Source: Leptoclinus maculatus
Taxonomy: Eukaryota; Chordata; Actinopteri; Perciformes; Stichaeidae
DNA: 64,000 nucleotides
Direction: 5' to 3'
Assembly: GCA_032191485.1 (NCBI GenBank)
Contig: JAVDOI010000005.1
Coordinates: forward strand, 6,770,479 to 6,834,478
The first letter of the stretch is position 1, and every line of letters starts with the position of its first letter. Positions 1 through 10,230 of this stretch are shown here, piece after piece. The notes below the pieces were generated by a model that did not search any database, was not told where the DNA came from, and saw nothing but the letters and a program-made list of their open reading frames with translations. The position numbers and the translations under genes were made by a program.

Positions 1-63
1 CCCACGCCTCCAGTGGAGACTGCGACCTGAACGCAGCGCCTTGGACCGCTCGGCCATCCTGAC
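1..63 (-). tRNA. tRNA-Leu (CAG), 3' part cut by window edge
   Basis: The 5' acceptor strand, D arm, CAG anticodon arm and long variable arm are visible. The T arm is cut and the discriminator base lies outside the window. Confidence 0.85.
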
Positions 64-191
64 TGAAAAAACCCTAGATTCAATGGAAATTATCATAAAT
101 ATCATAATATAGAACATTAAAAAAGATAATGAGATCGTAAATTATTTGTATACTATGCCATGATGTATCATGTCTCAATTTTTGCCGCAAT

Positions 192-216
192 GCAGCGTCT
201 TCCTATGAGGCGCTGC
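192..216. other. Conserved imperfect hairpin in the Leu upstream spacer
   Basis: GCAGCG at 192-197 pairs with CGCTGC at 211-216. CTTC at 199-202 pairs with GAGG at 207-210 by one G-U pair, with a CTAT loop and a single bulged T. In many later units GAGG is GAAG (for example near 10375, 33187, 36108), which turns the G-U into A-U and keeps the stem. No function is recognised. Confidence 0.5.
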
Positions 217-449
217 GTACACCATTCATGCAAGTGCACATTAGTCCTCTTAGATTACTTTGTAATATTAAGTCCATATTTCTACTGTTTACCTCGCAAC
301 CATAGGATTTGGATTTGACAAAACATAAAACAGTTGCTGCAATGATACGTTTCCAGAGTTGAAAAATCAGGTGTGTGAGTACTCTAAAATAGTTTTCTTT
401 CTTTTGCCATCTAATGAGCCTTTAAGTGCATTAATCTGTTCCACCAACA

Positions 450-551
450 CAACGTCTTGAATCAGTATTCAATGGCGTTGACCCCACCAACACAGCTCCT
501 TGTGTTTTTTTAAAACAAAAATGGTTGGACTCAGCCACCATCCGACGTCGG
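450..551. other. Cluster of hairpins and palindromes in the 845-bp spacer
   Basis: Three self-complementary blocks follow one another in every unit. The first has a CAACG/CGTTG outer stem and a TTGAAT/ATTCAA inner stem around CAGT. The second has a TTGTGTT/AACACAA stem enclosed by CCAAC/GTTGG. The third is the perfect palindrome CCGACGTCGG, with GGTCGACC a little further on. In unit 2 these lie at 1893-1923, 1930-1971 and 1985-1994. In the first unit AACACAA reads AAAACAA. The CCGACGTCGG block is broken to CCGACATCGG in a set of units. It may be a structured RNA or a recombination-prone site; I do not recognise a family. Confidence 0.4.
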
Positions 552-620
552 AAAGCTGTGGGTGGATGGGGTTTCCAAAGCTGGTCGACCGTCCAACAAG
601 CACCTCTGATGGAGTATGCG

Positions 621-685
621 GGTCCCTTGATGACCAACACTGTTGACTCTAACGGCAGGAATCTGAGTTGAAATCTCAGTCAAAC
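621..685 (+). pseudogene. Degenerate tRNA-Gln-like relic (one per unit)
   Basis: The stretch from ACACTGTTGACTCT to ATCTCAGT aligns with the unit's own tRNA-Gln read in its sense direction, sharing ACACT, GACTCT, ATCTGAGTT and AAATCTCAGT. The T arm still pairs perfectly (CTGAG/CTCAG), but C56 of the T-loop is G, the D arm is eroded and the anticodon loop is short, so a working tRNA is unlikely. It starts with GGTCCC and is followed by a T7 run at 689-695. Copies start at 621, 2064, 3518, 4972, 6426, 7880, 9334, 10788, 12242, 13682, 15136, 16598, 18051, 19514, 22301, 23757, 25195, 27788, 29241, 30703, 32166, 33602, 35055, 36517, 37970, 39423, 40877, 42331, 43785, 45239, 46692, 48146, 49599, 51062, 52524, 53986, 55440, 56894, 58348, 59802, 61256 and 62709, each about 65 bp. 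Confidence 0.6.
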
Positions 686-688
686 TTC

Positions 689-695
689 TTTTTTT
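689..695 (+). terminator. T7 run after the tRNA-like relic
   Basis: Seven consecutive T residues begin 3 nt after the relic. This is the form of a Pol III terminator and is kept in nearly all units; the copy near 27860 is TTTTTTCATGG. Confidence 0.4.
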
Positions 696-891
696 ATGGT
701 GATTATAAGACAGAATTCAAAGTGTGCATCCATCATTTCTGTCGAAACCATTTCACTCTCTGTAAATAGTACTTCATTCCTCTCTGGTCTCACTTGTACC
801 TGAAGCAAGACGGCCACACCAGTCCATTGACTGTCATCCTACTTTTAGGGAGATGTGGAAAGGTTGCATTGTTTGACCTTTAGTCTAGCTT

Positions 892-895
892 AAAA
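892..895 (-). terminator. Pol III T4 terminator of tRNA-Gln
   Basis: AAAA on the plus strand gives TTTT two nucleotides after the tRNA-Gln 3' end. Several units have only TTT here (18348, 26624, 49896, 51359 and 52821 copies), and the 19811 copy has a displaced run. Confidence 0.7.
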
Positions 896-897
896 TC

Positions 898-969
898 AGG
901 TTCCACTGAGATTTGAACTCAGATCACTGGATTCAGAGTCCAGAGTGCTAACCATTACACCATGGAACC
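898..969 (-). tRNA. tRNA-Gln (CTG), intact
   Basis: A cytosolic glutamine tRNA reading CAG codons. In sense it starts GGTTCCATGGTGTAATGG. It has a 7-bp acceptor stem (GGTTCCA/TGGAACC), A box TGGTGTAATGGTTAGC, anticodon arm CTGGA-CTCTGAA-TCCAG with CTG at 934-936, T arm CTGAG-TTCAAAT-CTCAG and U73, as usual for vertebrate Gln tRNAs. It is 72 nt, with no intron and no encoded CCA. A T4 terminator follows. All structural positions are canonical. Confidence 0.95.
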
Positions 970-1298
970 ACTATGTCCTACAAAAATACATAGATTTGGT
1001 AGACAGTTTGTTATTTGGCATCCGCTAGTATGTTATCTGTGCAAGGAATAGGACATAGAAGGCATACACTGGTACCAATGACAAAGAATCTAACAAGACA
1101 CAGCAACCGCTTTGGGCTAACTTAAGAACTTTAGTAAACTCAGCAGAGGATTTGGGAGGATCACAAATGATTTGGGAAATGACAAGTCAAGAAATTGTTT
1201 TGAATAACTTCCTACAAACAATGAATCCAGCAACATATAGGCCAACTGTATACAGACTAATGGTAGGATTACACTGGTTGATAATGTAGAGGCTTACC

Positions 1299-1318
1299 AA
1301 TGCTGCTGTTGCAGTATT
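1299..1318. other. Small hairpin downstream of tRNA-Leu
   Basis: AATGCTGC and GCAGTATT pair over 8 bp with one G-U around a TGTT loop, in the 454-bp spacer about 100 bp past the Leu 3' end. It is retained in almost every unit. No function is recognised. Confidence 0.35.
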
Positions 1319-1410
1319 AGTGCAGTATTTTGTCAAATGCCTGATCCTTAACATACAAAGCATTGCTGATCTTTCTTTCACAATATCGTGTTACAGGCAA
1401 CTGAACCAGC

Positions 1411-1416
1411 AAAAAA
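1411..1416 (-). terminator. Pol III T6 terminator of tRNA-Leu
   Basis: Six A on the plus strand give T6 seven nucleotides past the Leu discriminator base. The run is present in every complete Leu copy, even those with damaged tRNA bodies. Confidence 0.8.
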
Positions 1417-1423
1417 CACTTAC

Positions 1424-1506
1424 AGTCAGAAGTGGGATTCGAACCCACGCCTCCAGTGGAGACTGCGACCTGAACGCAGCGCCTTGGATCGCTCGGCCAT
1501 CCTGAC
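1424..1506 (-). tRNA. tRNA-Leu (CAG), U73, G19 lost
   Basis: A class II leucine tRNA of 83 nt. It has acceptor GTCAGGA/TTCTGAC (one G-U), A box TGGCCGAGCGG, anticodon arm CTGCG-TTCAGGT-CGCAG with CAG at 1470-1472, a long variable arm TCTCCACTGGAG, T arm GTGGG-TTCGAAT-CCCAC and a perfect B box GGTTCGAATCC. Two oddities: the discriminator is U73 where Leu tRNAs have A73, and position 1489 changes D-loop GG to GA, so this copy is weaker than its neighbours. Confidence 0.9.
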
Positions 1507-2351
1507 TGAAAAAACCCTGAATTCAATGGAAATTATCATAAATATCATAATATAGAACATTAAAAAACGTAATGAGATCGTAAATTATTTGTATACTATG
1601 CCATGATGTATCATGTCTCAATTTTTGCCGCAATGCAGCGTCTTCCTATGAGGCGCTGCGTACACCATTCATGCAAGTGCACATTAGTCCTCTTAGATTA
1701 CTTTGTAATATTAAGTCCATATTTCTACTGTTTACCTCGCAATCATAGGATTTGGATTTGACAAAACATAAAACAGTTGCTGCAATGATATGTTTCCAGA
1801 GTTGAAAAATCAGGTGTGTGAGTACTCTAAAATAGTTTTCTTTCTTTTGCCATCTAATGATCCTTTAAGTGCATTAATCTGTTCCACCAACACAACGTCT
1901 TGAATCAGTATTCAATGGCGTTGACCCCACCAACACAGCTCCTTGTGTTTTTTTAACACAAAAATGGTTGGACTCAGCCACCATCCGACGTCGGAAAGCT
2001 GTGGGTGGATGGGGTTTCCAAAGCTGGTCGACCGTCCAACAAGCACCTCTGATGGAGTATACGGGTCCCTTGATGACCAACACTGTTGACTCTAACGGCA
2101 GGAATCTGAGTTGAAATCTCAGTCAAACTTCTTTTTTTATGGTGATTATAAGACAGAATTCAAAGTGTGCATCCATCATTTCTGTCGAAACCATTTCACT
2201 CTCTGTAAATAGTACTTCATTCTTAGTTCACTCCTCTCTGGTCTCACTTGTACCTGAAGCAAGATGGCCACACCAGTCCATTGACTGTCATCCTACTTTT
2301 AGGGAGATGTGGAAAGGTTGCATTGTTTGACCTTTAGTCTAGCTTAAAATC
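1507..2351. repeat. Spacer between Leu 5' end and Gln 3' end (representative)
   Basis: This 845-bp stretch holds no gene I can support apart from the tRNA-like relic at 2064-2128. Other marks are the AT-rich Leu 5' flank, a CATGATGTATCATG palindrome near 1613, the GCAGCG/CGCTGC hairpin, the hairpin cluster 1893-1994 and the T7 run. Two versions exist across the array: type A, and type B, which has a short deletion after AGTACTT and an insertion AGCGCCTTGGACTAG near the Gln end. Confidence 0.6.
1530..1556 (-). promoter_or_regulatory. AT-rich TATA-like upstream element of tRNA-Leu
   Basis: Read on the minus strand, the 5' flank 24-50 bp upstream of Leu G1 contains TATATTATGATATTTATG. TATA-like sequence at about -30 is common upstream of vertebrate tRNA genes; whether it matters here is inference. 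It is present in all units, with minor changes such as TATAGAAC to TATAGTAC on the plus strand. Confidence 0.3.
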
Positions 2352-2423
2352 AGGTTCCACTGAGATTTGAACTCAGATCACTGGATTCAGAGTCCAGAGT
2401 GCTAACCATTACACCATTGAACC
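2352..2423 (-). tRNA. tRNA-Gln (CTG), acceptor mismatch
   Basis: The 5' end reads GGTTCAA instead of GGTTCCA, so position 6 no longer pairs with G67. The rest is canonical and a T4 follows. The copy at 9622 has the same change. Confidence 0.88.
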
Positions 2424-2877
2424 ACTATGTCCTATAAAAATACATAGATTTGGTAGACAGTTTGTTATTTGGCATCCGCTAGTATGTTATCTGTGCAGGG
2501 AATAGGACATAGAAGGCATACACTGGTACCAATGACAAAGAATCAAACAAGACACAGCAACCGCTTTGGGCTAACTTAAGAACTTTAGTAAACTCAGCAG
2601 AGGATTTGGGAGGATCACAAATGATTTGGGAAATGACAAGTCAAGAAATTGTTTTGAATAACTTCCTACAAACAATGAATCCAGCAACATATAGGCCAAC
2701 TGTATACAGACTCATGGTAGGATTACACTGGTTGATAATGTAGAGGCTTACCAATGCTGCTGTTGCAGTATTAGTGCAGTATTTTGTCAAATGCCTGATC
2801 CTTAACATACAAAGCATTGCTGATCTTTCTTTCACAATATCGTGTTACAGGCAACTGAACCAGCAAAAAACACTTAC
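2424..2877. repeat. Spacer between Gln 5' end and next Leu 3' end (representative)
   Basis: This 454-bp spacer holds the Gln 5' flank, the AATGCTGC/GCAGTATT hairpin and the Leu T6 terminator. No other gene is seen. Open frames across it also cover the Leu tRNA and are judged chance frames copied with the unit. Confidence 0.5.
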
Positions 2878-2960
2878 AGTCAGAAGTGGGATTCGAACCC
2901 ACGCCTCCAGTGGAGAGTGCGACCTTAACGCAGCGCCTTGGACCGCTCGGCCATCCTGAC
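2878..2960 (-). tRNA. tRNA-Leu (AAG), U73, anticodon-stem mismatch
   Basis: The anticodon loop is TTAAGGT, giving AAG at 2924-2926, which would read CUU (and CUC if A34 is edited to inosine). GAGAGTGCG on the plus strand makes position 43 C, opposing C27. The discriminator is U73. Confidence 0.85.
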
Positions 2961-3805
2961 TGAAAAAACCCTGAATTCAATGGAAATTATCATAAATATC
3001 ATAATATAGAACATTAAAAAACGTAATGAGATCGTAAATTATTTGTATACTATGCCATGATGTATCATGTCTCAATTTTTGCCGCAATGCAGCGTCTTCC
3101 TATGAGGCGCTGCGTACACCATTCATGCAAGTGCACATTAGTCCTCTTAGATTACTTTGTAATATTAAGTCCATATTTCTACTGTTTACCTCGCAACCAT
3201 AGGATTTGGATTTGACAAAACATAAAACAGTTGCTGCAATGATATGTTTCCAGAGTTGAAAAATCAGGTGTGTGAGTACTCTAAAATAGTTTTCTTTCTT
3301 TTGCCATCTAATGAGCCTTTAAGTGCATTAATCTGTTCCACCAACACAACGTCTTGAATCAGTATTCAATGGCGTTGACCTCACCAACACAGCTCCTTGT
3401 GTTTTTTTAACACAAAAATGGTTGGACTCAGCCACCATCCGACATCGGAAAGCTGTGGGTGGATGGGGTTTCCAAAGCTGGTCGACCGTCCAACAAGCAC
3501 CTCTGATGGAGTATACGGGTCCCTTGAAGACCAACACTGTTGACTCTAACGGCAGGAATCTGAGTTGAAATCTCAGTCAAACTTCTTTTTTTATGGTGAT
3601 TATAAGACAGAATTCAAAGTGTGCATCCATCATTTCTGTCGAAACCATTTCACTCTCTGTAAATAGTACTTCATTCTTAGTTCACTCCTCTCTGGTCTCA
3701 CTTGTACCTGAAGCAAGATGGCCAAACCAGTCCATTGACTGTCATCCTACTTTTAGGGAGCTGTGGAAAGGTTGCATTGTTTGACCTTTAGTCTAGCTTA
3801 AAACC

Positions 3806-3877
3806 AGGTTCCACTGAGATTTGAACTCAGATCACTGGATTCAGAGTCCAGAGTGCTAACCATTACACCATGGAACC
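3806..3877 (-). tRNA. tRNA-Gln (CTG), intact
   Basis: Canonical body. The 3' flank differs by one base (AAAACCAGG on the plus strand), but TTTT is kept. Confidence 0.94.
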
Positions 3878-4331
3878 ACTATGTCCTACAAATATACATA
3901 GATTTGGTAGACAGTTTCTTATTTGGCATCCGCTAGTATGTTATCTGTGCAGGGAATAGGACATAGAAGGCATACACTGGTACCAATGACAAAGAATCTA
4001 ACAAGACACAGCAACCGCTTTGGGCTAACTTAAGAACTTTAGTAAACTCAGCAGAGGATTTGGGAGGATCACAAATGATTTGGGAAATGACAAGTCAAGA
4101 AATTGTTTTGAATAACTTCCTACAAACAATGAATCCAGCAACATATAGGCCAACTGTATACAGACTCATGGTAGGATTACACTGGTTGATAATGTAGAGG
4201 CTTACCAATGCTGCTGTTGCAGTATTAGTGCAGTATTTTGTCAAATGCCTGATCCTTAACATACAAAGCATTGCTGATCTTTCTTTCACAATATCGTGTT
4301 ACAGGCAACGGAACCAGCAAAAAACACTTAC

Positions 4332-4414
4332 AGTCAGAAGTGGGATTCGAACGCACGCCTCCAGTGGAGACTGCGACCTGAACACAGCGCCTTGGACCGC
4401 TCGGCCATCCTGAC
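4332..4414 (-). tRNA. tRNA-Leu (CAG), U73, T-stem mismatch
   Basis: The T-stem reads GTGCG, so C52 opposes C62. The anticodon stem reads CTGTG, which gives a G-U pair. Confidence 0.85.
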
Positions 4415-5259
4415 TGAAAAAACCCTGAATTCAATGGAAATTATCATAAATATCATAATATAGAACATTAAAAAACGTAATGAGATCGTAAATTATTTGT
4501 ATACTATGCCATGATGTATCATGTCTCAATTTTTGCCGCAATGCAGCGTCTTCCTATGAGGCGCTGCGTACACCATTCATGCAAGTGCACATTAGTCCTC
4601 TTAGATTACTTTGTAATATTAAGTCCATATTTCTACTGTTTACCTCGCAACCATAGGATTTGGATTTGACAAAAAATAAAACAGTTGCTGCAATGATACG
4701 TTTCCAGAGTTGAAAAATCAGGTGTGTGAGTACTCTAAAATAGTTTTCTTTCTTTTGCCATCTAATGAGCCTTTAAGTGCATTAATCTGTTCCACCAACA
4801 CAACGTCTTGAATCAGTATTCAATGGCGTTGACCCCACCAACACAGCTCCTTGTGTTTTTTTAACACAAAAATGGTTGGACTCAGCCACCATCCGACGTC
4901 GGAAAGCTGTGGGTGGATGGGGTTTCCAAAGCTGGTCGACCGTCCAACAAGCACCTCTGATGGAGTATGCGGGTCCCTTGATGACCAACACTGTTGACTC
5001 TAACGGCAGGAATCTGAGTTGAAATCTCAGTCAAACTTCTTTTTTTATGGTGATTATAAGACAGAATTCAAAGTGTGCATCCATCATTTCTGTCGAAACC
5101 ATTTCACTCTCTGTAAATAGTTCTTCATTCTTAGTTCACTCCTCTCTGGTCTCACTTGTACCTGAAGCAAGATGGCCACACCAGTCCATTGACTGTCATC
5201 CTACTTTTAGGGAGCTGTGGAAAGGTTGCATTGTTTGACCTTTAGTCTAGCTTAAAATC

Positions 5260-5331
5260 AGGTTCCACTGAGATTTGAACTCAGATCACTGGATTCAGAG
5301 TCCAGAGTGCTAACCATTACACCATGGAACC
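5260..5331 (-). tRNA. tRNA-Gln (CTG), intact
   Basis: Canonical at all stems, A box, B box and anticodon, with T4. Confidence 0.95.
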
Positions 5332-5785
5332 ACTATGTCCTACAAAAATACATAGATTTGGTAGACAGTTTGTTATTTGGCATCCGCTAGTATGTTATCT
5401 GTGCAGGGAATAGGACATAGAAGGCATACACTGGTACCAATGACAAAGAATCTAACAAGACACAGCAACCGCTTTGGGCTAACTTAAGAACTTTAGTAAA
5501 CTCAGCAGAGGATTTGGGAGGATCACAAATTATTTGGGAAATGACAAGTCAAGAAATTGTTTTGAATAACTTCCTACAAACAATGAATCCAGCAATATAT
5601 AGGCCAACTGTATACAGACTCATGGTAGGATTACACTGGTTGATAATGTAGAGGCTTACCAATGCTGCTGTTGCAGTATTAGTGCAGTATTTTGTCAAAT
5701 GCCTGATCCTTAACATACAAAGCATTGCTGATCTTTCTTTCACAATATCGTGTTACAGGCAACTGAACCAGCAAAAAACACTTAC

Positions 5786-5868
5786 AGTCAGAAGTGGGAT
5801 TCGAACCCACGCCTCCAGTGGAGACTGCGACCTGAACGCAGCGCCTTGGACCGCTCGGCCATCCTGAC
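5786..5868 (-). tRNA. tRNA-Leu (CAG), U73
   Basis: All stems pair and both boxes are intact. The only non-canonical feature is U73. Confidence 0.92.
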
Positions 5869-6713
5869 TGAAAAAACCCTGAATTCAATGGAAATTATCA
5901 TAAATATCATAATATAGAACATTAAAAAACGTAATGAGATCGTAAATTATTGGTATACTATGCCATGATGTATCATGTCTCAATTTTTGCCGCAATGCAG
6001 CGTCTTCCTATGAGGCGCTGCGTACACCATTCATGCAAGTGCACATTAGTCCTCTTAGATTACTTTGTAATATTAAGTCCATATTTCTACTGTTTACCTC
6101 GCAACCATAGGATTTGGATTTGACAAAACATAAAACAGTTGCTGCAATGATACGTTTCCAGAGTTGAAAAATCAGGTGTGTGAGTACTCTAAAATAGTTT
6201 TCTTTCTTTTGCCATCTAATGAGCCTTTAAGTGCATTAATCTGTTCCACCAACACAACGTCTTGAATCAGTATTCAATGGCGTTGACCCCACCAACACAG
6301 CTCCTTGTTTTTTTTTAACACAAAAATGGTTGGACTCAGCCACCATCCGACGTCGGAAAGCTGTGGGTGGATGGGGTTTCCAAAGCTGGTCGACCGTCCA
6401 ACAAGCACCTCTGATGGAGTATGCGGGTCCCTTGATGACCAACACTGTTGACTCTAACGGCAGGAATCTGAGTTGAAATCTCAGTCAAACTTCTTTTTTT
6501 ATGGTGATTATAAGACAGAATTCAAAGTGTGCATCCATCATTTCTGTCGAAACCATTTCACTCTCTGTAAACAGTTCTTCATTCTTAGTTCACTCCTCTC
6601 TGGTCTCACTTGTACCTGAAGCAAGATGGCCACACCAGTCCATTGACTGTCATCCTACTTTTAGGGAGCTGTGGAAAGGTTGCATTGTTTGACCTTTAGT
6701 CTAGCTTAAAATC

Positions 6714-6785
6714 AGGTTCCACTGAGATTTGAACTCAGATCACTGGATTCAGAGTCCAGAGTGCTAACCATTACACCATGGAACC
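6714..6785 (-). tRNA. tRNA-Gln (CTG), intact
   Basis: Identical in body to the 5260 copy. Confidence 0.95.
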
Positions 6786-7239
6786 ACTATGTCCTACAAA
6801 AATACATAGATTTGGTAGACAGTTTGTTATTTGGCATCCGCTAGTATGTTATCTGTGCAGGGAATAGGACATAGAAGGCATACACTGGTACCAATGACAA
6901 AGAATCTAACAAGACACAGCAACCGCTTTGGGCTAACTTAAGAACTTTAGTTAACTCAGCAGAGGATTTGGGAGGATCACAAATGATTTGGGAAATGACA
7001 AGTCAAGAAATTGTTTTGAATAACTTCCTACAAACAATGAATCCAGCAATATATAGGCCAACTGTATACAGACTCATGGTAGGATTACACTGGTTGATAA
7101 TGTAGAGGCTTACCAATGCTGCTGTTGCAGTATTAGTGCAGTATTTTGTCAAATGCCTGATCCTTAACATACAAAGCATTGCTGATCTTTCTTTCACAAT
7201 ATCGTGTTACAGGCAACTGAACCAGCAAAAAACACTTAC

Positions 7240-7322
7240 AGTCAGAAGTGGGATTCGAACCCACGCCTCCAGTGGAGACTGCGACCTGAACGCAGCGCCT
7301 TGGACCGCTCGGCCATCCTGAC
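7240..7322 (-). tRNA. tRNA-Leu (CAG), U73
   Basis: Body as in the 5786 copy. Units around 5-9 kb are nearly identical and look recently amplified. Confidence 0.92.
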
Positions 7323-8167
7323 TGAAAAAACCCTGAATTCAATGGAAATTATCATAAATATCATAATATAGAACATTAAAAAACTTAATGAGATCGTAAA
7401 TTATTTGTATACTATGCCATGATGTATCATGTCTCAATTTTTGCCGCAATGCAGCGTCTTCCTATGAGGCGCTGCGTACACCATTCATGCAAGTGCACAT
7501 TAGTCCTCTTAGATTACTTTGTAATATTAAGTCCATATTTCTACTGTTTACCTCGCAACCATAGGATTTGGATTTGACAAAACATAAAACAGTTGCTGCA
7601 ATGATACGTTTCCAGAGTTGAAAAATCAGGTGTGTGAGTACTCTAAAATAGTTTTCTTTCTTTTGCCATCTAATGAGCCTTTAAGTGCATTAATCTGTTC
7701 CACCAACACAACGTCTTGAATCAGTATTCAATGGCGTTGACCCCACCAACACAGCTCCTTGTGTTTTTTTAACACAAAAATGGTTGGACTCAGCCACCAT
7801 CCGACGTCGGAAAGCTGTGGGTGGATGGGGTTTCCAAAGCTGGTCGACCGTCCAACAAGCACCTCTGATGGAGTATGCGGGTCCCTTGATGACCAACACT
7901 GTTGACTCTAACGGCAGGAATCTGAGTTGAAATCTCAGTCAAACTTCTTTTTTTATGGTGATTATAAGACAGAATTCAAAGTGTGCATCCATCATTTCTG
8001 TCGAAACCATTTCACTCTCTGTAAATAGTTCTTCATTCTTAGTTCACTCCTCTCTGGTCTCACTTGTACCTGAAGCAAGATGGCCACACCAGTCCATTGA
8101 CTGTCATCCTACTTTTAGGGAGCTGTGGAAAGGTTGCATTGTTTGACCTTTAGTCTAGCTTAAAATC

Positions 8168-8239
8168 AGGTTCCACTGAGATTTGAACTCAGATCACTGG
8201 ATTCAGAGTCCAGAGTGCTAACCATTACACCATGGAACC
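8168..8239 (-). tRNA. tRNA-Gln (CTG), intact
   Basis: Canonical body with T4. Confidence 0.95.
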
Positions 8240-8693
8240 ACTATGTCCTACAAAAATACATAGATTTGGTAGACAGTTTGTTATTTGGCATCCGCTAGTA
8301 TGTTATCTGTGCAGGGAATAGGACATAGAAGGCATACACTGGTACCAATGACAAAGAATCTAACAAGACACAGCAACCGCTTTGGGCTAACTTAAGAACT
8401 TTAGTTAACTCAGCAGAGGATTTGGGAGGATCACAAATGATTTGGGAAATGACAAGTCAAGAAATTGTTTTGAATAACTTCCTACAAACAATGAATCCAG
8501 CAATATATAGGCCAACTGTATACAGACTCATGGTAGGATTACACTGGTTGATAATGTAGAGGCTTACCAATGCTGCTGTTGCAGTATTAGTGCAGTATTT
8601 TGTCAAATGCCTGATCCTTAACATACAAAGCATTGCTGATCTTTCTTTCACAATATCGTGTTACAGGCAACTGAACCAGCAAAAAACACTTAC

Positions 8694-8776
8694 AGTCAGA
8701 AGTGGGATTCGAACCCACGCCTCCAGTGGAGACTGCGACCTGAACGCAGCGCCTTGGACCGCTCGGCCATCCTGAC
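8694..8776 (-). tRNA. tRNA-Leu (CAG), U73
   Basis: Body as in the 5786 copy. Confidence 0.92.
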
Positions 8777-9621
8777 TGAAAAAACCCTGAATTCAATGGA
8801 AATTATCATAAATATCATAATATAGAACATTAAAAAACGTAATGAGATCGTAAATTATTTGTATACTATGCCATGATGTATCATGTCTCAATTTTTGCCG
8901 CAATGCAGCGTCTTCCTATGAGGCGCTGCGTACACCATTCATGCAAGTGCACATTAGTCCTCTTAGATTACTTTGTAATATTAAGTCCATATTTCTACTG
9001 TTTACCTCGCAACCATAGGATTTGGATTTGACAAAACATAAAACAGTTGCTGCAATGATACGTTTCCAGAGTTGAAAAATCAGGTGTGTGAGTACTCTAA
9101 AATAGTTTTCTTTCTTTTGCCATCTAATGAGCCTTTAAGTGCATTAATCTGTTCCACCAACACAACGTCTTGAATCAGTATTCAATGGCGTTGACCCCAC
9201 CAACACAGCTCCTTGTGTTTTTTTAACACAAAAATGGTTGGACTCAGCCACCATCCGACGTCGGAAAGCTGTGGGTGGATGGGGTTTCCAAAGCTGGTCG
9301 ACCGTCCAACAAGCACCTCTGATGGAGTATGCGGGTCCCTTGATGACCAACACTGTTGACTCTAACGGCAGGAATCTGAGTTGAAATCTCAGTCACACTT
9401 CTTTTTTTATGGTGATTATAAGACAGAATTCAAAGTGTGCATCCATCATTTCTGTCGAAACCATTTCACTCTCTGTAAATAGTACTTCATTCTTAGTTCA
9501 CTCCTCTCTGGTCTCACTTGTACCTGAAGCAAGATGGCCACACCAGTCCATTGACTGTCATCCTACTTTTAGGGAGATGTGGAAAGGTTGCATTGTTTGA
9601 CCTTTAGTCTAGCTTAAAATC

Positions 9622-9693
9622 AGGTTCCACTGAGATTTGAACTCAGATCACTGGATTCAGAGTCCAGAGTGCTAACCATTACACCATTGAACC
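9622..9693 (-). tRNA. tRNA-Gln (CTG), acceptor mismatch
   Basis: Shares the C6-to-A change with the copy at 2352. This marks unit-to-unit exchange between non-adjacent units. Confidence 0.88.
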
Positions 9694-10147
9694 ACTATGT
9701 CCTATAAAAATACATAGATTTGGTAGACAGTTTGTTATTTGGCATCCGCTAGTATGTTATCTGTGCAGGGAATAGGACATAGAAGGCATACACTGGTACC
9801 AATGACAAAGAATCTAACAAGACACAGCAACCGCTTTGGGCTAACTTAAGAACTTTAGTAAACTCAGCAGAGGATTTGGGAGGATCACAAATGATTTGGG
9901 AAATGACAAGTCAAGAAATTGTTTTGAATAACTTCCTACAAACAATGAATCCAGCAATATATAGGCCAACTGTATACAGACTCATGGTAGGATTACACTG
10001 GTTGATAATGTAGAGGCTTACCAATGCTGCTGTTGCAGTATTAGTGCAGTATTTTGTCAAATGCCTGATCCTTAACATACAAAGCATTGCTGATCTTTCT
10101 TTCACAATATCGTGTTACAGGCAACTGAACCAGCAAAAAACACTTAC

Positions 10148-10230
10148 AGTCAGAAGTGGGATTCGAACCCACGCCTCCAGTGGAGACTGCGACCTGAACG
10201 CAGCGCCTTGGACCGCTCGGCCATCCTGAC
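10148..10230 (-). tRNA. tRNA-Leu (CAG), U73
   Basis: Stems and boxes intact; U73. Confidence 0.92.

Noticed and set aside
621..685. Plus-strand relic as a working third tRNA
   Set aside because: The acceptor does not pair, the D arm is eroded, the anticodon loop is too short and C56 is lost. It is kept as a relic only.
1424..1506. Class II tRNA read as tRNA-Ser
   Set aside because: Anticodon CAG or AAG, acceptor GTCAGGA and the variable arm match Leu. U73 fits neither Ser (G73) nor Leu (A73), so it does not support Ser.
1317..1526. Recurring minus-strand frame of 69 codons covering the Leu tRNA
   Set aside because: It repeats once per unit and lies on top of the tRNA. It has no domain or plausible start context, and single-unit changes alter or extend it freely.
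1874..2083. Recurring minus-strand frame of 69 codons in the 845-bp spacer
   Set aside because: It spans the hairpin cluster and reaches into the tRNA-like relic. It looks like a frame kept open by array homogenisation, with no recognisable protein family.
2139..2330. Plus-strand frame of 63 codons just before tRNA-Gln
   Set aside because: It is destroyed in all type B and deleted units without other consequences, so it is a chance frame.
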